DNA from: JBBSEX01 sp038239345
GTDB lineage: Bacteria > Acidobacteriota > Terriglobia > Bryobacterales > Bryobacteraceae
Assembly (NCBI GenBank): GCA_038239345.1
Contig: JBBSEX010000001.1
Span: forward strand, 496,001 to 560,000
DNA: 64,000 nt
Direction of reading: 5' to 3'
Shown here: positions 1 through 8,758 of the stretch, one piece after another
Position numbering within the stretch: the first letter of the stretch is position 1
Layout of the letters: every line of letters begins with the position of its first letter
Made by a program: the position numbers and the translations under genes
The notes under the pieces: generated by a model
Databases searched by the model: none
Told to the model about the DNA's origin: nothing
What the model saw: only the letters and a program-made list of their open reading frames with translations

Positions 1-931
1 CGCCATCAATTGTACCCGATCCAGGATTCCGTTTCAGGCGAGGTCGGTTCAGGTCTTTATCGTCGATCTTGCGGCGATTGTGCATGGCGTACAAACGATT
101 CTTCACGTCGTTGAATTCCGAGGTGGTGACGACGTACTCGGGCTTCTCTTTCAAGAGCTCCTGAATATTTTTCTGAGCGTTCTTGATTCGATCGTCAGTG
201 AGCGGATGGGTAGAAAACACCTTGTTCATCGTTCCCGGCTTTTTCTTTTCCAGCGACTCGATCTTTTCAAAGAAGTCCACAAAAGCGGTAGGATCGTACC
301 CGGTTTTGTACATGTATTCGAGGCCAAGCATGTCGGCTTCGGATTCATAAGCGCGGGAGAAGGAAAGGAAACCAATGGGTATCAGGATACTGGCTGCCTG
401 GCGAACACCATAGCCTGCCCAGCCACCCATGAAGATGAGCGGAATGGATGCCAGGTTGACGATCTGCCCCTTGGTTGCCTGGCGTGTGCCGTGACGGGCG
501 GCGACGTGGGCGATCTCATGGGCCATTACACCGGCCAGTTCGGCTTCGCTGTCGGCTTTCAAAATCAGTCCGGAGTTCACGAAGAAGAATCCGCCGGGAA
601 GGGCGAAAGCATTTACTTCCTCGCTATCGATTACCTTGATGGTGAACGGGACCTTCGCGTCGGAGTTCCGTACGAGATTCTGTCCCACGCGATTGACGTA
701 CTCGGCGATGACAGGATCGTCGATGATCTTTGCCTGGCGCTCCACATCCTGGGCGAGCCCTTTACCGATGGCGATTTCCTTTTCGAGCGAGTACCAGTTA
801 ACGCCTTTCGCAACATCGCGGTCGCCGATGGCATCCGGATCCTTCTTTTTGTTGTCGGCGAGAAGGGAATATGGAGTGGTTAGGGCAAGAACCAACAAGA
901 GGTTCAAACCGGGGGATCGGCTAAGGCGCAT
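1..931 (-). CDS. M48 family zinc metallopeptidase, partial (C-terminus beyond the window)
   Basis: Exported zinc endopeptidase of the M48 (BepA/Oma1-like) family, expected to act in the periplasm on damaged or misassembled proteins. Reading the minus strand from the ATG at 929-931 gives a hydrophobic signal peptide (about residues 1-25, ending LLADN). A conserved region follows with GGFFFVNSG and the zinc motif HEIAH (VMAHEIAHVAARHG). Downstream is the ESEAD segment that supplies the third zinc ligand. The frame stays open to base 1, so about 310 residues are visible and the C-terminal tail is missing. It is transcribed divergently from the aminotransferase at 1008 with only 76 bases between them. 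Family assignment is firm; the substrate is unknown. Confidence 0.9.
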   Translation of the reverse strand, partial: MRLSRSPGLNLLLVLALTTPYSLLADNKKKDPDAIGDRDVAKGVNWYSLEKEIAIGKGLAQDVERQAKIIDDPVIAEYVNRVGQNLVRNSDAKVPFTIKVIDSEEVNAFALPGGFFFVNSGLILKADSEAELAGVMAHEIAHVAARHGTRQATKGQIVNLASIPLIFMGGWAGYGVRQAASILIPIGFLSFSRAYESEADMLGLEYMYKTGYDPTAFVDFFEKIESLEKKKPGTMNKVFSTHPLTDDRIKNAQKNIQELLKEKPEYVVTTSEFNDVKNRLYAMHNRRKIDDKDLNRPRLKRNPGSGTIDG

Positions 932-1007
932 GGAAAGAGCTCCTTGGGCGGACTGCTGTTCTTGTATCAGTATAAACCTTCATCAGGTATAACGTATAGT
1001 CAAAAGA

Positions 1008-2141
1008 ATGGGTTTCGAAATTGTGGAAAATACTGTCTGGAATGAGTACCGCGACCAGTTTCCGGTGACCGAGCGGCTGATTTACCTGAATCATGCCGCC
1101 GTTTCCCCGCTGTGTAAAGCGGCGGCGGATTCGATGCAGTGGCTGACCGACGATGCCTACCGGTTTGGATCGTTGCACTATGACAAATGGCTGGCGGCTT
1201 ATGCCGGATTGCGAAAATCGGCGGCGCGCCTGATCAATGCCGACCGGGCTGAGATTGCCATCGTGAAGAACACCTCGGAGGGCATTTGCACGGTGGCGAT
1301 GGGCATCGATTGGAAGCCCGGGGACAAGATTGTGGCCTTTCGCGAGGAGTTCCCGTCTAATTTCTACCCCTGGAAGTTGCTGGAAGAACGGGGGGTGAAG
1401 GTGGCCTGGTTGTCGGCTGAGGATCCACTCGATAAAATCGACGCCGCCTGCCATGGGGCCCGCCTTTTGGCTATCAGCTTCGTTCAATACTTGAGCGGAT
1501 ACCGGGCCGACATCCGCGGCATTGGCGAGATCTGTCATCGCCACGGCACTATTTTTCTGGTGGACGCAATTCAAGGGTTGGGGGTGTTTCCGCTGGACGT
1601 ACAAGCTGACCATATTGACGCGCTGGCGGCCGATGGGCACAAGTGGCTGATGGGTCCGGAAGGCTGCGGAATCCTGTATGTTTCGCGAAAGTTGCAGGAT
1701 CAGGTTTCGCCGCTGGAGTTTGGATGGACCAACGTCGCCGGCTCCAGCGACTATGCTTCGCGCGATATGACGCTCCGCGACGATGCTGGAAAGTTCGAAT
1801 GCGGGACCTTGAATACGGTGGGTTGTTTTGGGCTGTGGAAAGCGATCGAGTTCGTTCTGGAGGTGGGAGTGGAACGGATCGGGCCGCAAGTTCAGTCGCT
1901 GGCGGACCAGATTTACGACGGCGTGCGGCGCAAGGGCTACGAAACACTCGGGCAGCGAACTGCGAAAAACGGAGCCGGGATCGTTAGCTTTCGACGCCAC
2001 GATCTCGACTCCGGGGTTTTGGTAAACAACTTAAAAGCGGAGGGGATAACGTGTGCACCCCGCCAAGGCTGGGTCCGCGCCGCCCCTCACTTTTACATCA
2101 GTCCAGCGGATGTTGAGACGATGCTCAAGAATCTGCCTTAG
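1008..2141 (+). CDS. PLP-dependent aminotransferase class V (cysteine desulfurase/epimerase-like)
   Basis: Cytosolic fold-type I PLP enzyme of the class V aminotransferase superfamily, 377 residues, a normal length. Visible features are LNHAAVSP near residue 28, the cofactor-binding VDAIQGLGVFPLD around 185-197, and the Schiff-base lysine in ADGHKWL (K212) followed by the MGPEGCGILY loop. The superfamily includes cysteine desulfurases, kynureninases and isopenicillin N epimerases, and the sequence alone does not separate these. No obvious persulfide-carrying active-site cysteine loop was recognised, so a SufS/IscS role is not claimed. The sequence TATAGT ends only seven bases before the ATG, hinting at a very short leader. 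The 3' end overlaps the convergent gene at 2138 by four bases. Confidence 0.85.
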   Translation: MGFEIVENTVWNEYRDQFPVTERLIYLNHAAVSPLCKAAADSMQWLTDDAYRFGSLHYDKWLAAYAGLRKSAARLINADRAEIAIVKNTSEGICTVAMGIDWKPGDKIVAFREEFPSNFYPWKLLEERGVKVAWLSAEDPLDKIDAACHGARLLAISFVQYLSGYRADIRGIGEICHRHGTIFLVDAIQGLGVFPLDVQADHIDALAADGHKWLMGPEGCGILYVSRKLQDQVSPLEFGWTNVAGSSDYASRDMTLRDDAGKFECGTLNTVGCFGLWKAIEFVLEVGVERIGPQVQSLADQIYDGVRRKGYETLGQRTAKNGAGIVSFRRHDLDSGVLVNNLKAEGITCAPRQGWVRAAPHFYISPADVETMLKNLP

Positions 2142-3919
2142 TTAGTAGCGACGCTGATCAGGGCGCCGGCCTGCGAACTTACGCCGCCGATGGTGAGAAC
2201 CACAGGCTGATCGCCGCTTGTGGTTGCCGCCGGGACTACGACGTTAATTTGGAACAGTCCGATGAATGTCATTCCGGAATAAGTTACCGTCGCGGGCGCG
2301 CCGCCGATAGTTACGGTGGGCAAAACGGCGGAAGGCGCGGGAAGATTCGGTACGCCGGTGAAATCCTGCGGGGGATTCGTGGCTCCGAGACCGGTGGCGT
2401 AGAGTATGATCGTCTCGCCCGGTTTGGCCGGAGTGCTGCTGTTGGGGAATAGCGTCACCGGGCCGATGAGGCTGAAGTCGGCATGGGTGGCAGCGATGTA
2501 ATTGCTCTTCGAGATGAAGAAGGCCGGGGCGTAAGTGGCTTCGGTAACGGTGCCACTGGCGCTGACCAAACCGTTATTCGAGATCACGACCTGGACCGGA
2601 CCCTGCTTGGGATCTGCCGGCGCAACCAAATTCACCTGCGACGGGCTGATGAAGTACACATAGGCCGGAATGCCGTCGATGGTTGCGGTTACTCCGTCAA
2701 GAGTTGTCGGCACTTTGTTATTGATGAAATCCGCGGGAGTCCAGGTACGGGTTGTCGACGCCAGATTCGCGCCTACGACTGTTACAAATCCACCGGGCGA
2801 GATGGTGGTTCCGAAGCTGGCGGCGTTGGCAATGCCGTTAGCCGTAATGGCCGGACCGGCTTGCAAGCTGCCGAGAAATCCATGCGTTTCATCGGCCGTG
2901 CCGGCGGTGAAATAGACGGCATTACGGTCACCCCCGTTGCCGCCGTTACCGGGGTTCAAAGCCCAGAGACCGGGAATTTTGATCGCGACGTTCTTGGTGT
3001 CCTGCAACGCCGCGATGAACGCGCCCGTTGTGGGGTTATAGACGTTAATGGCACCGTCGCCAAAATTGCCGACGAGGACATCATTGGCATAATCTCCAAA
3101 TCCTGCGGGAGCAATCGTGATGCCCCACGGAGAATTCAAGTTGCCACCGGCGATCAACTTCTGCAGCAGCTTGCCGTCGAGGTCATAGATATCGACATAG
3201 CCGTTTCCGACGCCCGAGACATCGTCTTTCTTCGCTGCGTTCTGCTTGGCATAGGTGACATAAATCTTGCCGCCCAAAGCCTGCACGTTGAAGGGCGCGA
3301 AGCCCGCTGGAATCGCCGGGTCGGTAAACGCGCCGGCAATCGTTACCGGCTGCCAGTTCTGGTCATACATTTCCACGGCGGCGGCATTGAAGTTTGCCGC
3401 GTATAGGCGTGGCGTGCCACCGGTGGGGATTGCCAGAGCCAGTCCTTTATATACCGCGCCTTTCGCTGAGTTATCCACAACTACGAAGGCTTGGGCGGTG
3501 TTAACAGCTCCGCTCCAGCCGGACAGTGTGCCGCTTTCCGTGGCGAATACGAAGTTCGACCCCTTGCCAGTGCTATTGGGCACCAGGAAAGCTGTTGTGG
3601 TTCCGTTAAAGACACAACCTGTGGGCGTGCCTCCCGCCAGTGAATTCGAATCTGCGGGAATGGACGGCTTGAGGGTGGCATTCGGTACGCCGGCACTGGA
3701 GTAAAGGGTCGACAGGCCGGTGCCGTTATCGGAAATCCAAAAGGGACTTGTGGCCGACGAGCAGATGCCCCAGGGGTTAACGAGATTGGGGTCGACATGG
3801 TCGGCACCCGCTCCGGCTATATCTGAAACCAGATTGTGTTGAATGTATTGATTGGCCGCTGGCATCAGCCGCGCGGACAGGGAAAGTAAAGCCACAAACA
3901 GTGTGCTCTTTCTAGACAT
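2138..3919 (-). CDS. Secreted TIGR03118 family protein with C-terminal TIGR03437 domain
   Basis: Predicted exported protein of 593 residues with a signal peptide (about residues 1-22). Residues 25-355 resemble the TIGR03118 family, a beta-propeller-like module with repeated strands such as NPWGICSSATSPFWISDNGTG and NSPWGITIAPAGFGDYANDVLVGNFGDG. The last about 230 residues form a TIGR03437 domain: NAASFGTTISPGGFVTVVGANL, then IDGIPAYVYFISPSQVNLVAP, then ILYATGLGATNPP. TIGR03437 is abundant in Solibacter-type acidobacteria and its function is unknown. Extracellular binding or surface display is a guess. It is one of three TIGR03437 proteins in this window. It is convergent with the aminotransferase gene and appears to be a single-gene unit. 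Confidence 0.85.
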   Translation of the reverse strand: MSRKSTLFVALLSLSARLMPAANQYIQHNLVSDIAGAGADHVDPNLVNPWGICSSATSPFWISDNGTGLSTLYSSAGVPNATLKPSIPADSNSLAGGTPTGCVFNGTTTAFLVPNSTGKGSNFVFATESGTLSGWSGAVNTAQAFVVVDNSAKGAVYKGLALAIPTGGTPRLYAANFNAAAVEMYDQNWQPVTIAGAFTDPAIPAGFAPFNVQALGGKIYVTYAKQNAAKKDDVSGVGNGYVDIYDLDGKLLQKLIAGGNLNSPWGITIAPAGFGDYANDVLVGNFGDGAINVYNPTTGAFIAALQDTKNVAIKIPGLWALNPGNGGNGGDRNAVYFTAGTADETHGFLGSLQAGPAITANGIANAASFGTTISPGGFVTVVGANLASTTRTWTPADFINNKVPTTLDGVTATIDGIPAYVYFISPSQVNLVAPADPKQGPVQVVISNNGLVSASGTVTEATYAPAFFISKSNYIAATHADFSLIGPVTLFPNSSTPAKPGETIILYATGLGATNPPQDFTGVPNLPAPSAVLPTVTIGGAPATVTYSGMTFIGLFQINVVVPAATTSGDQPVVLTIGGVSSQAGALISVATN

Positions 3920-4017
3920 CTATTGAATCGCCTCCATAGCGTTCTGCACCATTACATCCTAGATTGTGAGTAAATGCACGTCTAAAGACGGTGACAATTG
4001 TGTTTTGGTTGCTGCGA

Positions 4018-4641
4018 TTATTGCAATTTGTGTGGCAGACTCCAGTGCTGGTTTACCGCCACTACACGAAATGAAAAACAGGAGAGTGCGCCCGCGGCCA
4101 TGGCCCACGCCCGGGGCACGCCGAATCGCAATGCGATTACCATGATCGCGGCGCCGGCCAAGGCGGCAACGGCATAGATGTCGGCGCGGAGGATGCCTGG
4201 AATGCGCGCTAGAAAAACATCGCGAATGGTGCCGCCACCCACGCCCGTGATGGTGCCCATGAGGATTGCCAGGAACGGCTTGATTTCGTAATCCAAGGCT
4301 TTGGCCGCGCCGGCGACGGCGAACAAGGCAAGGCCCGCCGCATCGAGTCCGACAATCAGAACAGCGGGCGCTTGGACGATCCAGTGATTCAGGAGAAACG
4401 CCAGCGCACCGCCCGCGAAGGCGGCCATTGGGTAACGCGGATCGCGAATGGAAGCCGGTGGAACGGCTCCAATCAAGAGGTCGCGAAAGACTCCGCCGCC
4501 GAGTGCGGTGGCAAATGCCAGAACCATGATTCCGAACAGATCAAGATTCGCGTCCATTGCGGCGAGCGCCCCTTCGACGCCGAGGAATACGGTGGCGGCG
4601 AGGTCGACGGCGAGCAGGAATCTGTCATAGATTTTCTTCAT
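4018..4641 (-). CDS. TRIC-type cation channel family protein (UPF0126/YadS-like)
   Basis: Inner-membrane protein of 207 residues with about six to seven hydrophobic segments. It contains the two internal repeats typical of UPF0126: TALGGGVFRDLLIGAVPPA near residue 45 and TGVGGGTIRDVFLARIPGIL near residue 133. Each carries the glycine-rich GGG-x-RD kink seen in prokaryotic trimeric intracellular cation (TRIC) channels. The probable role is passive K+ flux across the membrane. Length fits the bacterial family (about 200-220). The start ATG lies at 4639-4641. The gene stands alone: 98 bases separate it from the TIGR03118 gene and 149 bases from rsmI, and nothing was recognised in either gap. Confidence 0.88.
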   Translation of the reverse strand: MKKIYDRFLLAVDLAATVFLGVEGALAAMDANLDLFGIMVLAFATALGGGVFRDLLIGAVPPASIRDPRYPMAAFAGGALAFLLNHWIVQAPAVLIVGLDAAGLALFAVAGAAKALDYEIKPFLAILMGTITGVGGGTIRDVFLARIPGILRADIYAVAALAGAAIMVIALRFGVPRAWAMAAGALSCFSFRVVAVNQHWSLPHKLQ

Positions 4642-4790
4642 GCCATTATTGTTTTAGCGGAGATAAGAAAGTCCCCGGTGGTTGGAACGATTTGTTCGAT
4701 TTTTAATGTTTCATTCATGTGGCCGGGTAATTTATAGAGGATCATCCGATGAATTTGATTCCGAACATGCGGCAATTGGATGACAAATCG

Positions 4791-5612
4791 TTACCCTACT
4801 GTCAACTCTTTGTAAACGTCCCGTTTCGATAATCCGCGCTCGCGCGCCACCTGCTTGATGGCGTCCATGCGGGCCAGACCTTCGCGCTCATGAGCCTCCA
4901 CCGCTTCCCGTAGTGGCGTGTCGTCGACGACAAAGACCGTGGCCTTTCCGATGAGCACGGTCATCTCGCCTTTGATGGCCGGCCGCGCTCGCAGAACTTG
5001 CGCCAACTCGCCGGCGGTTCCGCGGAGGAATTCTTCATGGAGCTTGGTCAATTCGCGGGCGATGACCACGGGCCGCGGTCCGAGCACGGTTTCCATATCG
5101 TCCAGCGCTTCGAGGATACGATGCGGCGTTTCGTAGAAGACGAGCGTTGCCTGTTCTTCTTTCAAACGCTCCAAAATCTTGTGCCGCTGCGTTGATTTCG
5201 GCGGCAGAAATCCGCAGAAGCGAAAAGAATCGGTGGGTAGTCCGGAAGCGCTCAAAGCCAGCAGCGAGGCCGACGCGCCGGGTATGGGTGTCACCTTGAT
5301 TCCGGCGTCCACCGCGGCTGAAACCAGACGATAGCCGGGATCGGAAACCAAGGGTGTGCCGGCGTCGGTGATCAGGGCGATGCTGGTTCCCTGTTGCAGG
5401 CGGGCGGTCAACTCCAAGGCACGATCGATTTCATTGTGATCGTGATAGCTGACCAAAGGCTTGGTAATTAAATAATGATCCAGCAGCTTTCGCGATTGAC
5501 GGGTATCTTCGCAAGCTATCAGGTCAACTTCGCGCAGCACGCGGACGGCGCGGTAAGTCATGTCTTCCAGATTACCGATGGGCGTAGCCACTACATAGAG
5601 TGTTCCACTCAT
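4791..5612 (-). CDS. rsmI: 16S rRNA (cytidine1402-2'-O)-methyltransferase RsmI
   Basis: SAM-dependent 2'-O-methyltransferase acting on C1402 in the decoding centre of 16S rRNA. The 273 residues match the usual 270-290. The N-terminal tetrapyrrole-methylase fold shows GTLYVVATPIGNLEDMTYRA at residues 3-22, then ACEDTRQSRKLL and VSYHDHNE, all RsmI signatures. The SAM-binding ALITDAGTPLVSDPG segment is near residue 80. The C-terminus has the small helical extension ending KRDVYKELTVG. It is divergent from the JAMM-like gene at 5699 with an 86-base gap. It stands alone rather than in a cluster with yraN, which is often found beside it. Confidence 0.96.
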   Translation of the reverse strand: MSGTLYVVATPIGNLEDMTYRAVRVLREVDLIACEDTRQSRKLLDHYLITKPLVSYHDHNEIDRALELTARLQQGTSIALITDAGTPLVSDPGYRLVSAAVDAGIKVTPIPGASASLLALSASGLPTDSFRFCGFLPPKSTQRHKILERLKEEQATLVFYETPHRILEALDDMETVLGPRPVVIARELTKLHEEFLRGTAGELAQVLRARPAIKGEMTVLIGKATVFVVDDTPLREAVEAHEREGLARMDAIKQVARERGLSKRDVYKELTVG

Positions 5613-5698
5613 ATAAGCCTTTGTTCGGGCCTGCTACGATGTAACGATAACCTGGGCATGACAGCAGTGAGTGTAACGCAAATTGCCCGGTCTGACGG

Positions 5699-6910
5699 AT
5701 GGCGTCCATCGAACAAAATCGCGCGGAAACGGCGTTGCCAGGGTATTACATCTGGACCGCGCCAGAAAAGCCGATCACGATCCAATTGAGTCTGGACGCG
5801 ATCGATCGTATTTCGCAGGTGGTGATGCAAGGCTTCGGTGCTGTCCCGCGGCGGGGCGCTGAAGTAGGCGGGATTTTGCTGGGCGCGGTTGTACCGGGCG
5901 ATCATTTAATTTTACGGATCGACGATTTCGCCGAAGTCGCCTGTGAGCATCGCTTCGGACCGTCGTTCCTGCTCTCGGAAAAAGATGCGGCGGGATTCGA
6001 CGAAGCGTATTGGCGCTGGCAACCGGACCCGGAAAACAAGATTCACAGCGCCGGATATTTTCGCAGCCACACGCGCGACGGGCTTTCACTGAGCGACGAA
6101 GACCTGAAACTCTTCGGGAAGTATTTCGCAAATCCGCCGAATGTCGGGCTGCTGATCAAGCCATCGGCGACGCGGGTACCTTCGGCGGGTTTTTTCTTTT
6201 ACGAAGACGGCAAGTTGCAGAATGAGACGTATCGCGAATTTCCGTTCCGGCGGAGCGACCACGACGGGTCAGCTGGAAGCTCCACCCGGCGGCCGCTTTC
6301 CGATCCTGCCCGACCGCGACGGCAGCGCCGCCCGGAGCCTACTCCGGAACCTGCCCGGGAACCGGCTCGGGAGCCGATGGTGCCGCAGGAAAAGACGCTG
6401 GTCCGGCCGCTGTTTCATTTGCCACCGGAAGACCCGATTGAAGCACCGGCTCCTCCGGCATCTCTCTTTCCCGAATCCGAACCGGATTACTCGCCCACCT
6501 CGTCATTACCGTTTTTGAGAGGGAAGCGGGAGTGGGTGTGGGTGTCGCTTTCCTTTCTGATGCTGCTGCTGGGTGTCCTGCTGGGCTTTATGGCGGCACG
6601 AAGTTTCGATGCCCGGGCCCGGGCCAATGCCACTGCCAATCCGTTTGGCCTGAACCTTACCGTTACCAATACCGACGACACGCTGCAGTTGCGATGGGAC
6701 CGGCAATCGGCGGCGATTCGCGCGGCGCAAAAGGGCACGCTGGAGATTACAGACGGAGCCTTCAGCAAGCGCGTGGAGCTGGACCCGGCACAGCTGCAGA
6801 ACGGCAGTGTGATTTATCGCTATGGCTCGAAGAAAGTCACGTTCCGTCTGGAGGTGTTGGCCCATGACCGGAACACGGTGAGCGAAATCAGCGAATGGAA
6901 ACAGCGATGA
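5699..6910 (+). CDS. JAMM/MPN-like domain membrane protein with altered zinc site
   Basis: Unnamed 403-residue protein. Residues 25-175 resemble a JAB/MPN (JAMM) domain: AEVGGILLG carries the conserved glutamate (E55), and FRSHTRDGLSLSDED (residues 121-135) aligns with the His-x-His-x7-Ser-x2-Asp metalloprotease motif. Here the first zinc His is Arg (R122), while H124, S132 and D135 are kept, so zinc-dependent isopeptidase activity is doubtful. A proline-rich linker (about 195-270) leads to one transmembrane helix (about 277-300) and an extracytoplasmic tail of about 100 residues. It could be a scaffold or binding module on the cytoplasmic face. A candidate extended -10 (TGCTACGAT) lies at 5632-5640. 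It is followed 17 bases later by modB, so the two may be cotranscribed. Confidence 0.7.
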   Translation: MASIEQNRAETALPGYYIWTAPEKPITIQLSLDAIDRISQVVMQGFGAVPRRGAEVGGILLGAVVPGDHLILRIDDFAEVACEHRFGPSFLLSEKDAAGFDEAYWRWQPDPENKIHSAGYFRSHTRDGLSLSDEDLKLFGKYFANPPNVGLLIKPSATRVPSAGFFFYEDGKLQNETYREFPFRRSDHDGSAGSSTRRPLSDPARPRRQRRPEPTPEPAREPAREPMVPQEKTLVRPLFHLPPEDPIEAPAPPASLFPESEPDYSPTSSLPFLRGKREWVWVSLSFLMLLLGVLLGFMAARSFDARARANATANPFGLNLTVTNTDDTLQLRWDRQSAAIRAAQKGTLEITDGAFSKRVELDPAQLQNGSVIYRYGSKKVTFRLEVLAHDRNTVSEISEWKQR

Positions 6911-6927
6911 AATCCCAGGCATAGCCG

Positions 6928-7608
6928 ATGCCCGATTGGTTTCCACTCTGGCTAAGCCTTCGCGTCGCCGCCATTTCCACCGTGCTGTCCTTTGGGCTTG
7001 GTTTGTGGATCGCCTATATTCTGGCGAATCGAAATTTTCGCGGTAAAGAAGTTCTGGACGCGGCGATTACACTTCCGCTGGTGTTGCCGCCCACGGTGCT
7101 GGGCTACTATCTGCTGGTGGTACTGGGGCGCAACAGCATCTTCGGCCAAATGCATGAATGGATTTTTGGCGGTCCGCTGGTGTTTACCTGGCAGGCCGCG
7201 GTGGTTGCGGCGATTTTTCACTCGGCGCCGCTGCTGATCAAGTCGGCTCGAGCGGCCCTGGAATCGGTGGACCATCACTACGAACGGGCGGCGCGCACGT
7301 TGGGTGCATCGGAGTGGCGATTGTTCTGGCGGGTTACGCTGCCTCTTGCGCGGCGAAATATCCTGGCGGCCACGGCTCTGGCGTTCGCTCGTTCCCTAGG
7401 CGATTTTGGGGTAACGATCATGATTGCCGGAAACATTCCGCATAGCACGCAGACCATTTCAGTGGCGATCTACGATGCGGTGGAAGCTGGCAACGGCAGC
7501 CTGGCGCGGACGCTGGTGATTGTAATCTCGGTGATCGCGATGGCGATCTTGTGGGTGGCGAATCGTCTGAATCCGAATCCCATGGGCGCGCGGCAGACGA
7601 GCCGATGA
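6928..7608 (+). CDS. modB: Molybdate ABC transporter permease ModB
   Basis: Inner-membrane permease of the molybdate importer, 226 residues, typical of ModB. Hydrophobic segments run through most of the chain. The EAA loop that docks on the ATPase is visible as ERAARTLGASEWRLFWRVTLPLA (about residues 119-141). It is followed by ARSLGDFGVTIMIAGNIPHSTQT, characteristic of ModB/CysT permeases. The start ATG at 6928 follows the JAMM-like gene by 17 bases. It overlaps modC by four bases (ATGA), implying translational coupling. No periplasmic binding protein gene (modA) lies beside it, which is unusual for this operon. Confidence 0.93.
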   Translation: MPDWFPLWLSLRVAAISTVLSFGLGLWIAYILANRNFRGKEVLDAAITLPLVLPPTVLGYYLLVVLGRNSIFGQMHEWIFGGPLVFTWQAAVVAAIFHSAPLLIKSARAALESVDHHYERAARTLGASEWRLFWRVTLPLARRNILAATALAFARSLGDFGVTIMIAGNIPHSTQTISVAIYDAVEAGNGSLARTLVIVISVIAMAILWVANRLNPNPMGARQTSR

Positions 7609-8669
7609 TAGAGGTCCGCATCGGCAAGAGCTTCCCATCGGGCAAGGAATCCGCGGGCTTTTCGTTAGACGTGGAGTTCAGCGCCGAGGCCGGGATCAGC
7701 GCTCTGTTCGGATCGAGCGGGGCCGGCAAAACACTCACACTCGATTCGATTGCCGGGTTCGCGCGGCCCGATGCGGGGCGGATCTTGCTAGATGGCGCGA
7801 TCCTGTTTGACGCCGTGGCAGGGGTCCACTTGGCGCCGCGCGATCGTCGATGCGGCTACGTGTTCCAAAACTACGCGCTGTTCCCAAACATGACTTTGCG
7901 GCAAAATCTGGAGTTCGCCGCCGAACGCCAGCCGAGGCTGGAACGCCATCGGCGGATCAATGAAACGATCGAGCGATTTCGGCTGGGCGATGTCGCCGGG
8001 AGAAAGCCGCATCAACTTTCGGGAGGGCAGAAGCAGCGCTGTTCCATCGCCCGGGCGCTGGTGGGGGTTCCGAAAATCCTGTTGCTGGATGAGCCCTCGC
8101 GGGGCCTGGATGCTCCTCTGCGGGCGGACCTTTATGCGGTGCTGCGCCAGGTTCACGAGGATTTCCGCATTCCCATCCTGCTGGTGACGCATGACCTGGA
8201 AGAGTGCTTCCAGCTGGCCCAAAACATGCTGGTGATGCGCGAAGGACGCATTGTTCAAAGCGGGCCTCCGCGGGATGTTCTAAGCCGTCCGGCAAGCCGC
8301 GAAGTGGCGCAATTACTCGGCGGGTTTAATTTGTTACAGGGCGAGATCCGGGCGCTGGATCCAGGCCGGAATTCGAGCCGTATCCGAGTAGGCGAGTTTG
8401 AATTGACGGGTCCGTATTTTCCCGGCCATCTGATTGGCGACCGGATCTCGATTTGTAGCCGCACCGACGCCGCGCGGGCGCTGCCGCGGGATGGGCGTCC
8501 CAGCGAGAATCAGATAGCGGTGGAACTGCTGCGTGTTATTCCACGGGCAGCGGGACTGCGTCTGGAATTTTCTGGTGAGCTAGCCGCTGAATGCCCGGGC
8601 GGCGAAATCGATGCCGCGGTTACCGATTGGGTGCTTGAATTTCCGCCACATTCGCTTCAAATTATCTGA
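7605..8669 (+). CDS. modC: Molybdate ABC transporter ATP-binding protein ModC
   Basis: Cytoplasmic ATPase that energises ModB. The start chosen is the ATG at 7605 that overlaps the modB stop (ATGA), giving 354 residues. An upstream in-frame start at 7551 would lie inside modB. Walker A is GSSGAGKT (near residue 36), the ABC signature is LSGGQKQR, and Walker B is ILLLDEPSRGLD, followed by the switch His in VTHDLEE. The C-terminal about 90 residues look like the Mop/TOBE molybdate-binding domain that distinguishes ModC from generic ABC ATPases. Imported molybdate would serve the molybdenum enzyme encoded at 42449-46304. The binding partner modA is not seen in this window. Confidence 0.93.
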   Translation: MIEVRIGKSFPSGKESAGFSLDVEFSAEAGISALFGSSGAGKTLTLDSIAGFARPDAGRILLDGAILFDAVAGVHLAPRDRRCGYVFQNYALFPNMTLRQNLEFAAERQPRLERHRRINETIERFRLGDVAGRKPHQLSGGQKQRCSIARALVGVPKILLLDEPSRGLDAPLRADLYAVLRQVHEDFRIPILLVTHDLEECFQLAQNMLVMREGRIVQSGPPRDVLSRPASREVAQLLGGFNLLQGEIRALDPGRNSSRIRVGEFELTGPYFPGHLIGDRISICSRTDAARALPRDGRPSENQIAVELLRVIPRAAGLRLEFSGELAAECPGGEIDAAVTDWVLEFPPHSLQII

Positions 8670-8710
8670 GCGAACATTACACAACTTTAAGGCGCTATCC
8701 GGTGGATCGT

Positions 8711-8719
8711 TGTTATACT
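8711..8719 (+). promoter_or_regulatory. Candidate extended -10 promoter element
   Basis: TGTTATACT is a TG-n plus -10 hexamer (TATACT) 40 bases before the start at 8759. No convincing -35 box was seen 17 bases upstream. A good ribosome binding site (AAGGGG, 8745-8750) follows. It would drive the tandem pair of small exported proteins. Confidence 0.4.
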
Positions 8720-8758
8720 CAGGCTGTCTACGAATGACAACATCAAGGGGATTTTTGA

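Noticed and set aside
80..883. Plus-strand open frame of 267 codons opposite the M48 gene
   Set aside because: It is antisense to an intact M48 peptidase with HEIAH and a signal peptide. It has no recognisable domain and no start signal.
921..2000. Minus-strand frame of 359 codons opposite the aminotransferase
   Set aside because: Shadow of a well-supported PLP enzyme. Its composition looks like a frame read from high-GC antisense codons, and no motif was found.
2483..3406. Plus-strand frame of 307 codons opposite the TIGR03118 gene
   Set aside because: The minus-strand frame has a signal peptide and two recognisable domains. The plus frame has neither.
3979..3990. CGTCTAAAGACG palindrome-like element before the TRIC gene stop
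   Set aside because: Five-base arms with a two-base gap cannot form a stable terminator hairpin, no T-run follows, and such short dyads are expected by chance.
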